A stretch of DNA of 32,940 nt from JAAEKA01 sp049299095 (GTDB taxonomy: Bacteria > Chloroflexota > Anaerolineae > JAAEKA01): positions 1 to 32,940 of the forward strand of contig JBAQWV010000134.1 of the NCBI GenBank assembly GCA_049299095.1. The letters are read 5' to 3'. This document shows, one piece after another, positions 1 to 6,079 of this stretch. Under the pieces are notes generated by a model that was given only the letters and a program-made list of their open reading frames with translations, searched no databases and was not told where the DNA came from. The position numbers and the translations under genes are program-made. The first letter of the stretch is position 1, and every line of letters begins with the position of its first letter.

Positions 1-69
1 CGTCGCTGTCGTGCGGCCAAAAGAACTCAGCAGGTACTCTGCATACAGATCCAGGATGTTGTGGTGCAT
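1..69 (-). CDS. Transposase, N-terminal 23 codons (cut by window edge)
   Basis: The minus strand starts at an ATG (67-69) and stays open for 23 codons to the window edge. It reads MHHNILDLYAEYLLSSFGRT and continues in frame. A good Shine-Dalgarno (GGAGG) lies 6-7 nt upstream. The opening (N-I-L-x-L-Y-x-x-Y-L-x-S-S-F) resembles the start of IS4/IS701-like DDE transposases, whose next residues are normally TGLS..L; the last residues here (T-A-T) fit that. The catalytic region lies outside the window, so family and intactness cannot be judged. The end of the insertion sequence should fall somewhere between 70 and about 270. Recognition is from memory of the family opening only. Confidence 0.55.
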   Translation of the reverse strand, partial: MHHNILDLYAEYLLSSFGRTTAT

Positions 70-271
70 AGATAGAACCTCCGGCTCTATCATACACCAA
101 GCCTACGTCATTGCGTAACATGAGATATGTAATTCTGCTTATCATGGCTTTCAACGGATTAAGACTGTGGCACAAATCTAATCAAAACTACAGGGTAGTC
201 CTCCCCCAAAACGCCACCTGACGAAGCATTTCAGAAACGGCTGGAGGACCAATATCCTGAATTTTACCGCT

Positions 272-730
272 ATGCCAGACAACAAATTACTGCGAATGGA
301 CAATATTCTTCTCGTTGTCAACGACCTCAAGGCGGCAATCGCGTTCTTTACCGAACTCGGTCTGGAGCTTGAGGGCGAGACAACCGTCGAAGGGCCGCTG
401 GTAGACCGCATCGTCGGGCTTAACGGCGTCCGAAGCGACATCGCCACGATGCGCACACCCGACGGCCACGGGCGGATTGAGCTGGACAAGTTCCACACGC
501 CTCAAGCGGTCAGGGGCGAGCCAGAAGATGCGCCCGTCAATACGCTGGGCATCCGTCGCATCATGTTCACTGTCACCGATATTGATGACGTAGTTGCTCG
601 CCTACAGAAGCGTGGGGCTAAACTCATTGGCGACATAGTACAGTTTGGGGACACCTATCGTCTCTGCTACCTGCGCGGGCCGGAGGGGATCGTTATCGCG
701 CTGGCGGAACAGCTCGCTAAAACGCCATAA
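272..730 (+). CDS. VOC (glyoxalase/bleomycin-resistance) superfamily protein
   Basis: This 152-residue protein has the two-module beta-alpha-beta-beta-beta layout of the vicinal oxygen chelate fold. The first module begins at about residue 8 (MDNILLVVNDLKAAIAFFTE) and the second at about residue 90 (GIRRIMFTVTDIDDVVARL). It ends with the usual LRGPEGIVIALAEQL strand. Members bind a metal and act as lyases, isomerases, dioxygenases or drug-binding proteins; the substrate cannot be told from sequence. The ATG at 272 is used because no ATG/GTG/TTG lies between it and the upstream stop at 179-181. The nearest SD-like GGAGG (243-247) is too far away, so initiation looks weak. An alternative ATG lies at 296. 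The gene stands alone between an IS fragment and a non-coding stretch, and a short stem (735-750) follows without a T-run. Confidence 0.85.
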   Translation: MPDNKLLRMDNILLVVNDLKAAIAFFTELGLELEGETTVEGPLVDRIVGLNGVRSDIATMRTPDGHGRIELDKFHTPQAVRGEPEDAPVNTLGIRRIMFTVTDIDDVVARLQKRGAKLIGDIVQFGDTYRLCYLRGPEGIVIALAEQLAKTP

Positions 731-870
731 CCGAAGGGCCAGCACGCCCTCAACCAAACCGCTGTCAAGCCAGCACTTGACTATCCAGCCAAGCTATACG
801 CAGCAGAAGGCAGCACATGCTGTACAGACGAAGAACCGTTTTTGGTATAACAAAAGCTGCAAAGTTGTGT

Positions 871-898
871 TTGACAACAAAAACAATTAGCCTATACT
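871..898 (+). promoter_or_regulatory. Near-consensus sigma-70-type promoter with no gene behind it
   Basis: TTGACA (871-876), a 16-nt spacer and TATACT (893-898), in an AT-rich context. It would start transcription at about 905. No convincing ORF begins downstream until 1419, and the interval is rich in inverted repeats. Confidence 0.6.
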
Positions 899-904
899 TG
901 GTTT

Positions 905-1197
905 GTTCATTTCTAAACAAAACGGATAGTGAAGCTACTTCCACGTTATTAACTGATGTCACGCAGCGGGCCGCCGGTCGGGTAGGTTGTGGCGGCGCTA
1001 CCCACATCTTGCTCCTGCCAGACAAAGGTGAGTCACACCCGATCACCGCCACAACCGTATCGAGACCTTTCCCGGCTGGTTTCGATACGAGCAGGCAGGC
1101 TTCTGTCCAGGCAACAGTGTTGGTTCGGGCGGCAAGATGAGAAAAATCCGCCTGCCCCCTGCGGCAACCAGCGTCTGTTTGATGTTTAGCAACAGAC
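905..1197 (+). other. Candidate structured non-coding RNA or hairpin-rich spacer
   Basis: This stretch without a gene lies directly behind the strong promoter at 871-898. It contains a perfect 11-bp inverted repeat (GGTTGTGGCGG 985-995 with CCGCCACAACC 1046-1056). A 12-bp stem with one G:U follows immediately (1056-1067 with 1078-1089). Next come a 7-bp pair GGCAGGC/GCCTGCC (1094-1100 with 1150-1156) and a 7-bp pair GTCTGTT/AACAGAC (1173-1179 with 1191-1197). There is no T-run terminator before the MITE at 1220, which may have displaced one. Short ORFs here lack ribosome sites and cross the stems. No known RNA family was recognised. It could equally be decayed mobile DNA; boundaries are inferred from the promoter and the last stem. 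Confidence 0.3.
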
Positions 1198-1219
1198 TGC
1201 GTAACATGACTTATTAATT

Positions 1220-1364
1220 TAGGAGTTACGTTACGCAGTTGGTGTCATTTCGAAGAGTAAAACGACGACAAATCCCTGTTTCTGACGATAATGGACGGGA
1301 TTTTTCGCTCCTTCACACCTGCGGCATCGAAATGACAACCTTATTGTCAACTGCGTAACTCCTA
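1220..1364. mobile_element. MITE-like element with terminal inverted repeats and target duplication
   Basis: The left end reads TAGGAGTTACG, an extra TTACG, then CAGTTG and GTGTCATTTCGA. The inverse of the right end reads TAGGAGTTACGCAGTTG, an 8-nt insert, then TTGTCATTTCGA. So two imperfect terminal inverted repeats of about 33 and 38 nt bracket a core of about 70 nt with no ORF. The element is flanked by an exact 5-bp direct repeat TAATT (1215-1219 and 1365-1369), the signature of a target-site duplication. A similar end lies at 30916-30949. Non-autonomous transposition is inferred; the mobilising transposase is unknown. Confidence 0.7.
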
Positions 1365-1368
1365 TAAT
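1341..1368 (+). promoter_or_regulatory. Possible promoter formed at the MITE right junction
   Basis: TTATTG (1341-1346), a 16-nt spacer and a perfect TATAAT (1363-1368). The -35-like part lies inside the MITE. The -10 is assembled from the last two element bases and the first four bases of the duplicated target. Transcription would start at about 1375, some 44 nt before the flavoprotein ATG at 1419. Confidence 0.4.
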
Positions 1369-1418
1369 TACCAGCAGGCAAATTCCATGTCAGAATTTTA
1401 GAAAGGGCACGAAACCAT

Positions 1419-2915
1419 ATGTCACTGAGTCGTCGAAAGTTCTTACAGCGAATGATGCTGTCGGCAGCATCTTTGACTCTCGCATCTTGTACGAGCGAAC
1501 TTCCGCTTCTGAAGTCAGCTGAGCCACAAATAGAGACCACAGACTATGACGTGCTGGTTATCGGTGCAGGTATTGCCGGTTTAACCGCGGCCTATCAGTT
1601 ACGTCAGCAACGGCTCGGCGTCCTGGAAAGCGCCGCGCAGGTCGGTGGTCGCACGATAGCAGGCAGTCATGGCGGCTACACCTACGCCAAGGGCACGGAA
1701 TATTTGGGCCAACCAGAAGGCACACTAGCCCAGATTATTCAAGAGTTAAACATCGGATTAAAAGAAATTCCGTCGCCAATGGACGCGCATTTTCACGCTG
1801 GAAAATTCTATTGGGGTGATGATGGTGTCGCCCTGTCGCACATTGAGGCATGTGGCGTTGACGCCTACAATCAATTCGTCAGCCTCATGCAAGAAGCCTA
1901 TGCGGGCTACAATGATCTGCCTGACACCGATCTCGACTCTGCTCTGGCAGAGTTGGATCAAATCACAGTCCGGCAATGGTTTGACCGCTTAGGAGTGCCA
2001 CAAACCTTTTACGCGGCTTACAATGTCACATGCAAAGGCTTGTTCGGCGCTACCATTGATGAAATCTCTGCCTTGAGTGCAATCGCCGAGATCGCCTTCG
2101 ATTTCGAAGACGATCAGCCGATTGAAGACGTTGGCAGCCTCGAAAATACCCCGGACCAGCCCACCGAGCATTCCGAAGCCTATTCGTGCGTCCTGGGTAT
2201 CACAGAGATCACGAACGCGCTCGCGCTCGCGCTTGGCAACCGGATTCGGACGCAAGCCACTGTTACATCAATTACGCAACAAGATCAGCAATATCATGTA
2301 ACATATCGCACGCTGGAAGGCGCGACACAGACGCTCACCGCGACCAAAATCATTCTCGCTGTACCTGCGCCGATCGCGTTGCAGCTAGCCGCACCCGTCT
2401 TAAGCGAAGAACAGCAACAAATTTTACAGCAGGTGGATTACGCTGTTTACGCCACCGCTGCGTTGTTCAGCCAAACCCCGATTTTCAATCAAGCCTTCGA
2501 TCTTGCGGTACCCGACGACTACTTTTTCACAGATGTGTATGATGCAACCTGGGTCCAGCGTCACTATGCTCCGCCCCCTGATCCCAATATACACATCGTG
2601 AGTGTCTATGTCGCACCGCCCAGCTACCGCGACCGTTCAATGCTCGATTTGTCCGATGACGAATTGTTGCAAAAGGTCTACCAAAGCCTTGAAAATATTT
2701 TCCCAGAAGTGGAAAAAATGATCATCGGCCACGACATTCAACGCTTTTCGTACGCGTATCCGATTATGACGTTCGGTGCTTACCAGCGTTTGCGACGTTT
2801 ACATGAACTGAACACGGAGAACCTGGCATTGGCAGGCGATTATATGATTTATCCCACCTTTGAAGCCGCGGTCGAATCCGGTGCGTTGGCCGCACAAAAA
2901 TTATTAGAAGCCTAA
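1419..2915 (+). CDS. Tat-exported FAD-dependent amine-oxidase-family lipoprotein
   Basis: This 498-residue protein begins with a twin-arginine signal (SRRKFLQ, Arg5-Arg6). A hydrophobic stretch and a lipobox LASC follow, with Cys24 as the lipidation site, so it should be exported folded with cofactor and anchored outside the membrane. A Rossmann dinucleotide motif follows (VLVIGAGIAGL, Gly49-x-Gly51-x-x-Gly54). Next come the acidic ribose-binding turn (VLESAAQVGGRT) and, near the end, the FAD motif ENLALAGDYM...AAVESGALAA. The layout is that of flavin monoamine oxidases and related oxidoreductases; the substrate is unknown. The start at 1419 is set by the Tat signal, with a weak AAAGGG upstream. 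The gene looks lower in GC than the clp/moa genes and sits beside a MITE, which suggests recent acquisition. Confidence 0.85.
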   Translation: MSLSRRKFLQRMMLSAASLTLASCTSELPLLKSAEPQIETTDYDVLVIGAGIAGLTAAYQLRQQRLGVLESAAQVGGRTIAGSHGGYTYAKGTEYLGQPEGTLAQIIQELNIGLKEIPSPMDAHFHAGKFYWGDDGVALSHIEACGVDAYNQFVSLMQEAYAGYNDLPDTDLDSALAELDQITVRQWFDRLGVPQTFYAAYNVTCKGLFGATIDEISALSAIAEIAFDFEDDQPIEDVGSLENTPDQPTEHSEAYSCVLGITEITNALALALGNRIRTQATVTSITQQDQQYHVTYRTLEGATQTLTATKIILAVPAPIALQLAAPVLSEEQQQILQQVDYAVYATAALFSQTPIFNQAFDLAVPDDYFFTDVYDATWVQRHYAPPPDPNIHIVSVYVAPPSYRDRSMLDLSDDELLQKVYQSLENIFPEVEKMIIGHDIQRFSYAYPIMTFGAYQRLRRLHELNTENLALAGDYMIYPTFEAAVESGALAAQKLLEA

Positions 2916-3045
2916 AGCGTTTCTTGATTAAAAGCCAGCGGCAGCTGCGGGCCACTCCGTTCGACTACCGCAAAGCACAGATCAGCTTTTCGCACAGCGT
3001 CGCTTCAGCTTTGTAACATTCTGTACAATACTTGTGTTCTGGAAA

Positions 3046-3074
3046 TTGACAGATACCCCGCCCTGTGTCATAAT
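3046..3074 (+). promoter_or_regulatory. Near-perfect sigma-70-type promoter of the 3081-3243 unit
   Basis: Consensus TTGACA (3046-3051), a 17-nt spacer and CATAAT (3069-3074). The predicted start at about 3081 falls on the first base of a small hairpin (GTTCAGG-CTT-CCTGAAC, 3081-3097). Confidence 0.65.
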
Positions 3075-3134
3075 CTCGCCGTTCAGGCTTCCTGAACGCT
3101 TTTCACGCCATCCTAACTCTAGGAGGTGATGCAC

Positions 3135-3185
3135 ATGTGTAGTAATCAACACAGCGCCGTAGCATCACCTCGGGTTATCCGATAA
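3135..3185 (+). CDS. 16-residue small ORF with consensus ribosome site
   Basis: This is an ATG ORF encoding MCSNQHSAVASPRVIR, ending at TAA (3183-3185). The ribosome site AGGAGGTGAT (3121-3130) is exactly complementary to the 3' end of 16S rRNA, 4 nt before the ATG, much stronger than those of neighbouring genes. The SD can be masked by pairing with codons 10-13. The stop lies just before the right arm of a hairpin, so a terminating ribosome would block that hairpin. The peptide has no membrane segment and no run of one amino acid typical of biosynthetic leader peptides. It may be a regulatory leader peptide or a true small protein; translation is unproven. Confidence 0.4.
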   Translation: MCSNQHSAVASPRVIR

Positions 3186-3202
3186 TACTGCTACGGCGCA
3201 AC

Positions 3203-3240
3203 AACAAACAGGCTACCCCTAACAAGGTAGCCTGTTTGTT
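3203..3240 (+). terminator. Strong intrinsic terminator, possibly bidirectional
   Basis: A perfect 15-bp stem AACAAACAGGCTACC (3203-3217) / GGTAGCCTGTTTGTT (3226-3240) with an 8-nt loop. The T-rich sequence TTTGTTTATC ends the plus-strand transcript. On the minus strand the reverse arm gives TTTGTTGTT, so it may also end the convergent HNH gene, whose stop is at 3257. Confidence 0.75.
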
Positions 3241-3256
3241 TATCAGTAAGATGCGG

Positions 3257-3757
3257 CTAGAACAAGTATTTATTCCACGCCTCGCGCGGCGTGTTCTCGC
3301 CCAGAAAAGCCAACGCCACATAGCGCGGCCGTCGCGGCGCACGTTTCAGAAGCATCTGCGCCTCGCGCGGCGTGCGATTGCCCTTCTTTTGATTGCAACC
3401 CCGGCAAGCCACGACCATATTCTCCCATTCGGTGCGCCCACCGCGGCTGCGCGGCAGCACATGGTCCAGGGTCAACTCGGTGCGCGGCGGCATCCCCCCG
3501 CAGTATTGACAGGTATACTGATCGCGCGCCATCACGGTGCGCCGCGACAGCGGCAGCGTCAGCGCGCGCGGGATGCGCACATAATACACCATGCGGATCA
3601 CCAGCGGCACGGGCATGTTCAGGCCGTACGCGCGCAAGGTGGTTTCCGCGGCCTCCAGCAGTTCGGCCTTTTCCTTCAGCAGCAGCACCACCGCGCGTTT
3701 GAGCGACACGACACTCAGCGGCTCATACGTTGCATTCAGCACCAACACCGATGTCAC
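3257..3757 (-). CDS. HNH endonuclease family protein
   Basis: This protein has 166 residues from a GTG start at 3757 (VTSVLVLNATYEPLSVVSLKRA), matching the usual opening of this widespread family. It carries the HNH core: a Cys pair (C-Q-Y-C), then LDHVLPRSRGG with the catalytic His, and NMVVACRGCNQKKGNRTP with the Asn and the second Cys pair. This is the Cys4 zinc-ribbon HNH form found in 5-methylcytosine-type restriction enzymes and in many stand-alone bacterial proteins of unknown role. The longer open frame to 3901 is rejected because it runs through tRNA-His and a terminator. A purine-rich AGAGGG lies upstream of the GTG. The gene starts about 50 nt after the tRNA-array terminator, so it is expressed by read-through or from an unseen promoter. 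DNA target and role are unknown. Confidence 0.85.
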   Translation of the reverse strand: MTSVLVLNATYEPLSVVSLKRAVVLLLKEKAELLEAAETTLRAYGLNMPVPLVIRMVYYVRIPRALTLPLSRRTVMARDQYTCQYCGGMPPRTELTLDHVLPRSRGGRTEWENMVVACRGCNQKKGNRTPREAQMLLKRAPRRPRYVALAFLGENTPREAWNKYLF

Positions 3758-3805
3758 AGAACCCTCTCTTCGGTGACTTGCACCCGTCAGAAGCGCCATC
3801 GTAAG

Positions 3806-3840
3806 AAAACAAAAACGTCCAGACAGATGATGTCTGGACG
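3806..3840 (-). terminator. Intrinsic terminator after the rnpB-tRNA array
   Basis: On the minus strand CGTCCAGAC (3840-3832), a 7-nt loop and GTCTGGACG (3824-3816) form a 9-bp stem followed by TTTTTGTTTTC. It lies 17 nt beyond the 3' end of tRNA-His and ends the array before the HNH gene. Confidence 0.85.
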
Positions 3841-3856
3841 CGGATAACGCTTCAAA

Positions 3857-3933
3857 TGGGGTGACCAGTGGGGCTCGAACCCACGACCTCCTGGGCCACA
3901 ACCAGGTGCTCTGCCAATTGAGCTATGGTCACC
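3857..3933 (-). tRNA. tRNA-His (GTG)
   Basis: Full cloverleaf on the minus strand. The anticodon stem CTGG...CCAG carries loop TTGTGGC (anticodon GTG). The extra G at -1 characteristic of tRNA-His (3933) pairs with C73. CCA is encoded at 3859-3857; none of the other five tRNAs in the array encodes CCA. Confidence 0.95.
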
Positions 3934-3984
3934 ATAATAACACTATCACACCTGCTTGTTAACAGCATGAAGGATATTGCAAGG

Positions 3985-4055
3985 CTCGGGGACGTGGATT
4001 CGAACCACGATTAGAGGATCCAAAGTCCCCTGTCCTGCCATTAGACGATCCCCGA
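3985..4055 (-). tRNA. tRNA-Gln (TTG)
   Basis: Acceptor TCGGGGA/TCCCCGA with a U1-A72 pair typical of tRNA-Gln, anticodon loop CTTTGGA (anticodon TTG), T-loop GGTTCGAATCC, discriminator G. CCA is not encoded (CCT follows). Confidence 0.95.
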
Positions 4056-4092
4056 AAACTGCCCCAGACGCAGTCCGGGGGAAACGGAAAGG

Positions 4093-4165
4093 TGCCGAGG
4101 CCCAGGATTGAACTGGGGACACCGCAATTTTCAGTCGCGTGCTCTACCGGCTGAGCTACCTCGGC
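4093..4165 (-). tRNA. tRNA-Phe (GAA)
   Basis: Acceptor GCCGAGG/CCTCGGC, D-arm AGCTCAGCCGGTAGAGC, anticodon loop CTGAAAA (anticodon GAA), discriminator A, CCA not encoded. Confidence 0.95.
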
Positions 4166-4200
4166 GATTTCGTCACAGCACCAGGCCTTGATAGAAACTA

Positions 4201-4234
4201 GCGTATGCCACTGAAGCTCTTCAATGCCATACGC
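4201..4234 (-). other. Spacer hairpin between tRNA-Phe and tRNA-Gly
   Basis: The two 16-nt arms (4201-4216, 4219-4234) are complementary except for one mismatch and one position that is G:U on the minus strand. No T-run follows, so it does not look like a terminator. It may be a processing signal within the polycistronic tRNA precursor. Confidence 0.4.
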
Positions 4235-4251
4235 CAGTTGCCGATGCTATA

Positions 4252-4327
<76 letters not shown>

Positions 4328-4379
4328 AAAAAACTGTTTACTGCGATGGACACCTTTCCGGCGACCTTGTTCGACGGAG

Positions 4380-4452
<73 letters not shown>

Positions 4453-4567
4453 GTACTGCCAGAAAAGCCCTTTTCCATCGCTCATTTGTAAATGCTCAAC
4501 GCTCGAACAGTGCGAATTTTACTCATCTTGCTGAATAAGTCAAAATTTGCCTATGCGTTGCTCGCAG

Positions 4568-4651
4568 TGCCGACGGGGAGACTTGAACTCCCACGGCCGT
4601 TAGGCCACCAGATCCTAAGTCTGACGCGTCTGCCAATTCCGCCACGTCGGC
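4568..4651 (-). tRNA. tRNA-Leu (TAG)
   Basis: Class II tRNA of 84 nt with a long variable arm. Acceptor GCCGACG/CGTCGGC, anticodon loop CTTAGGA (anticodon TAG), T-arm GAGTTCAAGTCTC, discriminator A, CCA not encoded. Its 5' end lies about 20 nt after the 3' end of rnpB. Confidence 0.95.
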
Positions 4652-4672
4652 TTTCAGAGCGAAGTGAATGCA

Positions 4673-5080
4673 AAGGATGTACCCCCGATTCTGTTGATAC
4701 CGTCATCTGTCTCTCAGGCCACAGGCCCAAGGCGGCTCCTGGCTGGTCGGGTGTGACCCGACAGCGCCGTTGCCGCTGCGACGAGACCGAACCGCGCTGT
4801 GCGTAGCCCGGCCCACTCGCCTTGCTCCCAGTTGCACGCTCGCCTAGCCGGTGACATTGCTGCCACCGCTGGTAGGCTCTTACCCTACCGTTTCAGCCCT
4901 GACAGCCGCATAAACGGCTTGCCGGAGTTGCTTTCTGTTGCGGTTGTAGTCGCTGCGCCCTGCGACGCAACGCCCTCACTTGCTGTTTCATGAGGCAACC
5001 TTCCCGCGGGTACGGGTGGGAGTCGGGAAGTTCCTCTGGTCAATGACCAGCGACGGCGCTCCTTTACATCTTATCCTGTT
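4673..5080 (-). ncRNA. rnpB: RNase P RNA (class A)
   Basis: About 400 nt on the minus strand carry the conserved RNase P RNA blocks. Near the 5' end is the P4-side GAGGAACTTCCCGACTCC. The central region has GGTAGGGTAAGAGCCTACC (the GGTAAGAG segment). The 3' P4 partner is ACAGAATCGGGGGTACATCC. P1 can form between GATGTA near 5069 and TACATC near 4677. This ribozyme cuts 5' leaders from precursor tRNAs together with RnpA. It heads a tRNA array on the same strand, so substrates and ribozyme are probably co-transcribed. Ends are estimated from P1 and may be off by about 20 nt. Confidence 0.93.
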
Positions 5081-5108
5081 TTCAAAGTACTTCGCGCTTA
5101 AGGCCCAG

Positions 5109-5117
5109 ATTATACCA
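5109..5117 (-). promoter_or_regulatory. Extended -10 promoter of rnpB
   Basis: On the minus strand TGGTATAAT, that is TG-N-TATAAT with the -10 at 5114-5109. No good -35 is visible at 17 nt, as is common for extended -10 promoters. Predicted start is at about 5102, just before rnpB. The same TGGTATAAT occurs before tig. Confidence 0.55.
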
Positions 5118-5200
5118 CATAGAGTCCACAAGTGCATAAAGTGCAGGGTTTGTGTTGCACGGATAGCCAGCGCAGCCAGTGTCAGACCTTGCTCAGGTTG

Positions 5201-5938
5201 TCAGACTGTCTCCGCCGGATTGGCCGCGCGCGGGCCTTCCACCCACCATTCCCCATCCACGCCGACTTCTTTCTTCCAGATCGGTACAACGGCCTTGAGC
5301 CGCTCAATCGCATAGCTGCACGCGTCGAAAACCCCGCCGCGATGGGCAGCAGCCACGGCGATCACGACGCTTGGCTCACCCACCTCGACCCGTCCAACAC
5401 GATGCAAAATGCTGACTGCCTCAATGTGCGGCCATTGAGCTTGTATCTCTGCGCCGATCTCGGCCAACATGGCCTCGGCCATCTCGCTGTAGGCTTCATA
5501 CTCCAGGTAATCTGTCTTCAGCGCCGTGCTTTGCACGACCACGGGAACGTGCAGTCGCGCGGGGTCGGTTTCGCCGCGCACCAGCCCGGCAAAGGCAGCC
5601 ACCGCCCCGCGCGTCGGGCCGGCCACGCGACGCGCGGCATCGTCCAGCGATAGCGGCTGCGTCGTGATCTCAAACAGTCGCAGTGCGGCCTGTCCGCCAC
5701 TCACCGGCGGAAACAGGCCAACTTCATCGCCATCGTGCAGGCGCGTAGTCGGGCCTGCGTAAACGCGGTTGACCGCGGCAAAGATCGCGCCAGCCGCGAC
5801 AGGTAGCTGGGGAAACTCCGCGCCAAGCTGCTGCATCAAATCAGCCACCGTGGCCGCGTCCGGTAAGGTGCGCGTCAATTCACTCTGGCCGACGGTCTGC
5901 CGCAGGGAAGCAAATAAGCGAATACGAATGGTGATCAT
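5201..5938 (-). CDS. moaDE: MoaD-MoaE fusion: molybdopterin synthase, both subunits
   Basis: This 245-residue protein joins the two subunits of molybdopterin synthase. Residues 1-82 are MoaD, with the ubiquitin-like fold opening MITIRIRLFASLRQTVG and ending in the sulfur-carrier tail FPPVSGG (Gly81-Gly82). Residues 87-235 are MoaE, with HRVGRVEVGEPSVVIAVAAAHR, then FDACSYAIERLK and the catalytic VPIWKKE. Free MoaD must expose its C-terminal Gly-Gly for thiocarboxylation, so cleavage after Gly82 is expected, as in the mycobacterial fusion MoaX. The enzyme converts cyclic pyranopterin monophosphate to molybdopterin. The gene is 141 nt after moaC on the same strand and has no obvious SD. No clear terminator follows before the rnpB promoter. 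Confidence 0.93.
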   Translation of the reverse strand: MITIRIRLFASLRQTVGQSELTRTLPDAATVADLMQQLGAEFPQLPVAAGAIFAAVNRVYAGPTTRLHDGDEVGLFPPVSGGQAALRLFEITTQPLSLDDAARRVAGPTRGAVAAFAGLVRGETDPARLHVPVVVQSTALKTDYLEYEAYSEMAEAMLAEIGAEIQAQWPHIEAVSILHRVGRVEVGEPSVVIAVAAAHRGGVFDACSYAIERLKAVVPIWKKEVGVDGEWWVEGPRAANPAETV

Positions 5939-6079
5939 GGGAGTGACAAGGAAACAAAGATCAATAAGCTGGGATCAGGTCGCACAGTCCGAGACTGGCA
6001 AGGGTCGGAAGGCAGTGCTTTTCAGCGTGTCATTGAAACCACGTAACTGTGACCGCCCTAAGCAAGTCACGGCAGGACA

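Larger units (their letters stand above)
3081..3243 (+). ncRNA. Candidate small RNA / small-ORF mRNA with switching helices
   Basis: A transcript of about 160 nt is predicted from promoter to terminator. It has four parts: a 5' hairpin (3081-3097); an ideal Shine-Dalgarno with a 16-codon ORF (3121-3185); an 11-bp pair GCGCCGTAGCA/TGCTACGGCGC (3155-3165 with 3189-3199); and a 15-bp terminator stem (3203-3217 with 3226-3240). A further 10-bp helix pairs GAGGTGATGC (3123-3132, containing the SD) with GCATCACCTC (3162-3171). That helix cannot coexist with the 3155-3199 stem because they share 3162-3165. The design resembles a translational switch or attenuator, yet no plus-strand gene follows. 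No known RNA class was recognised. Expression and function are inferred. Confidence 0.5.

Noticed and set aside
645..1189. Small plus-strand ORFs after the VOC gene
   Set aside because: They lack ribosome sites and family resemblance and overlap the inverted repeats.
905..1197. Cobalamin or TPP riboswitch controlling the flavoprotein gene
   Set aside because: The hallmark sequence boxes are absent, and a MITE separates the stretch from the gene.
3758..3901. N-terminal extension of the HNH gene
   Set aside because: It would run through tRNA-His and a strong terminator; the family start fits the GTG at 3757.
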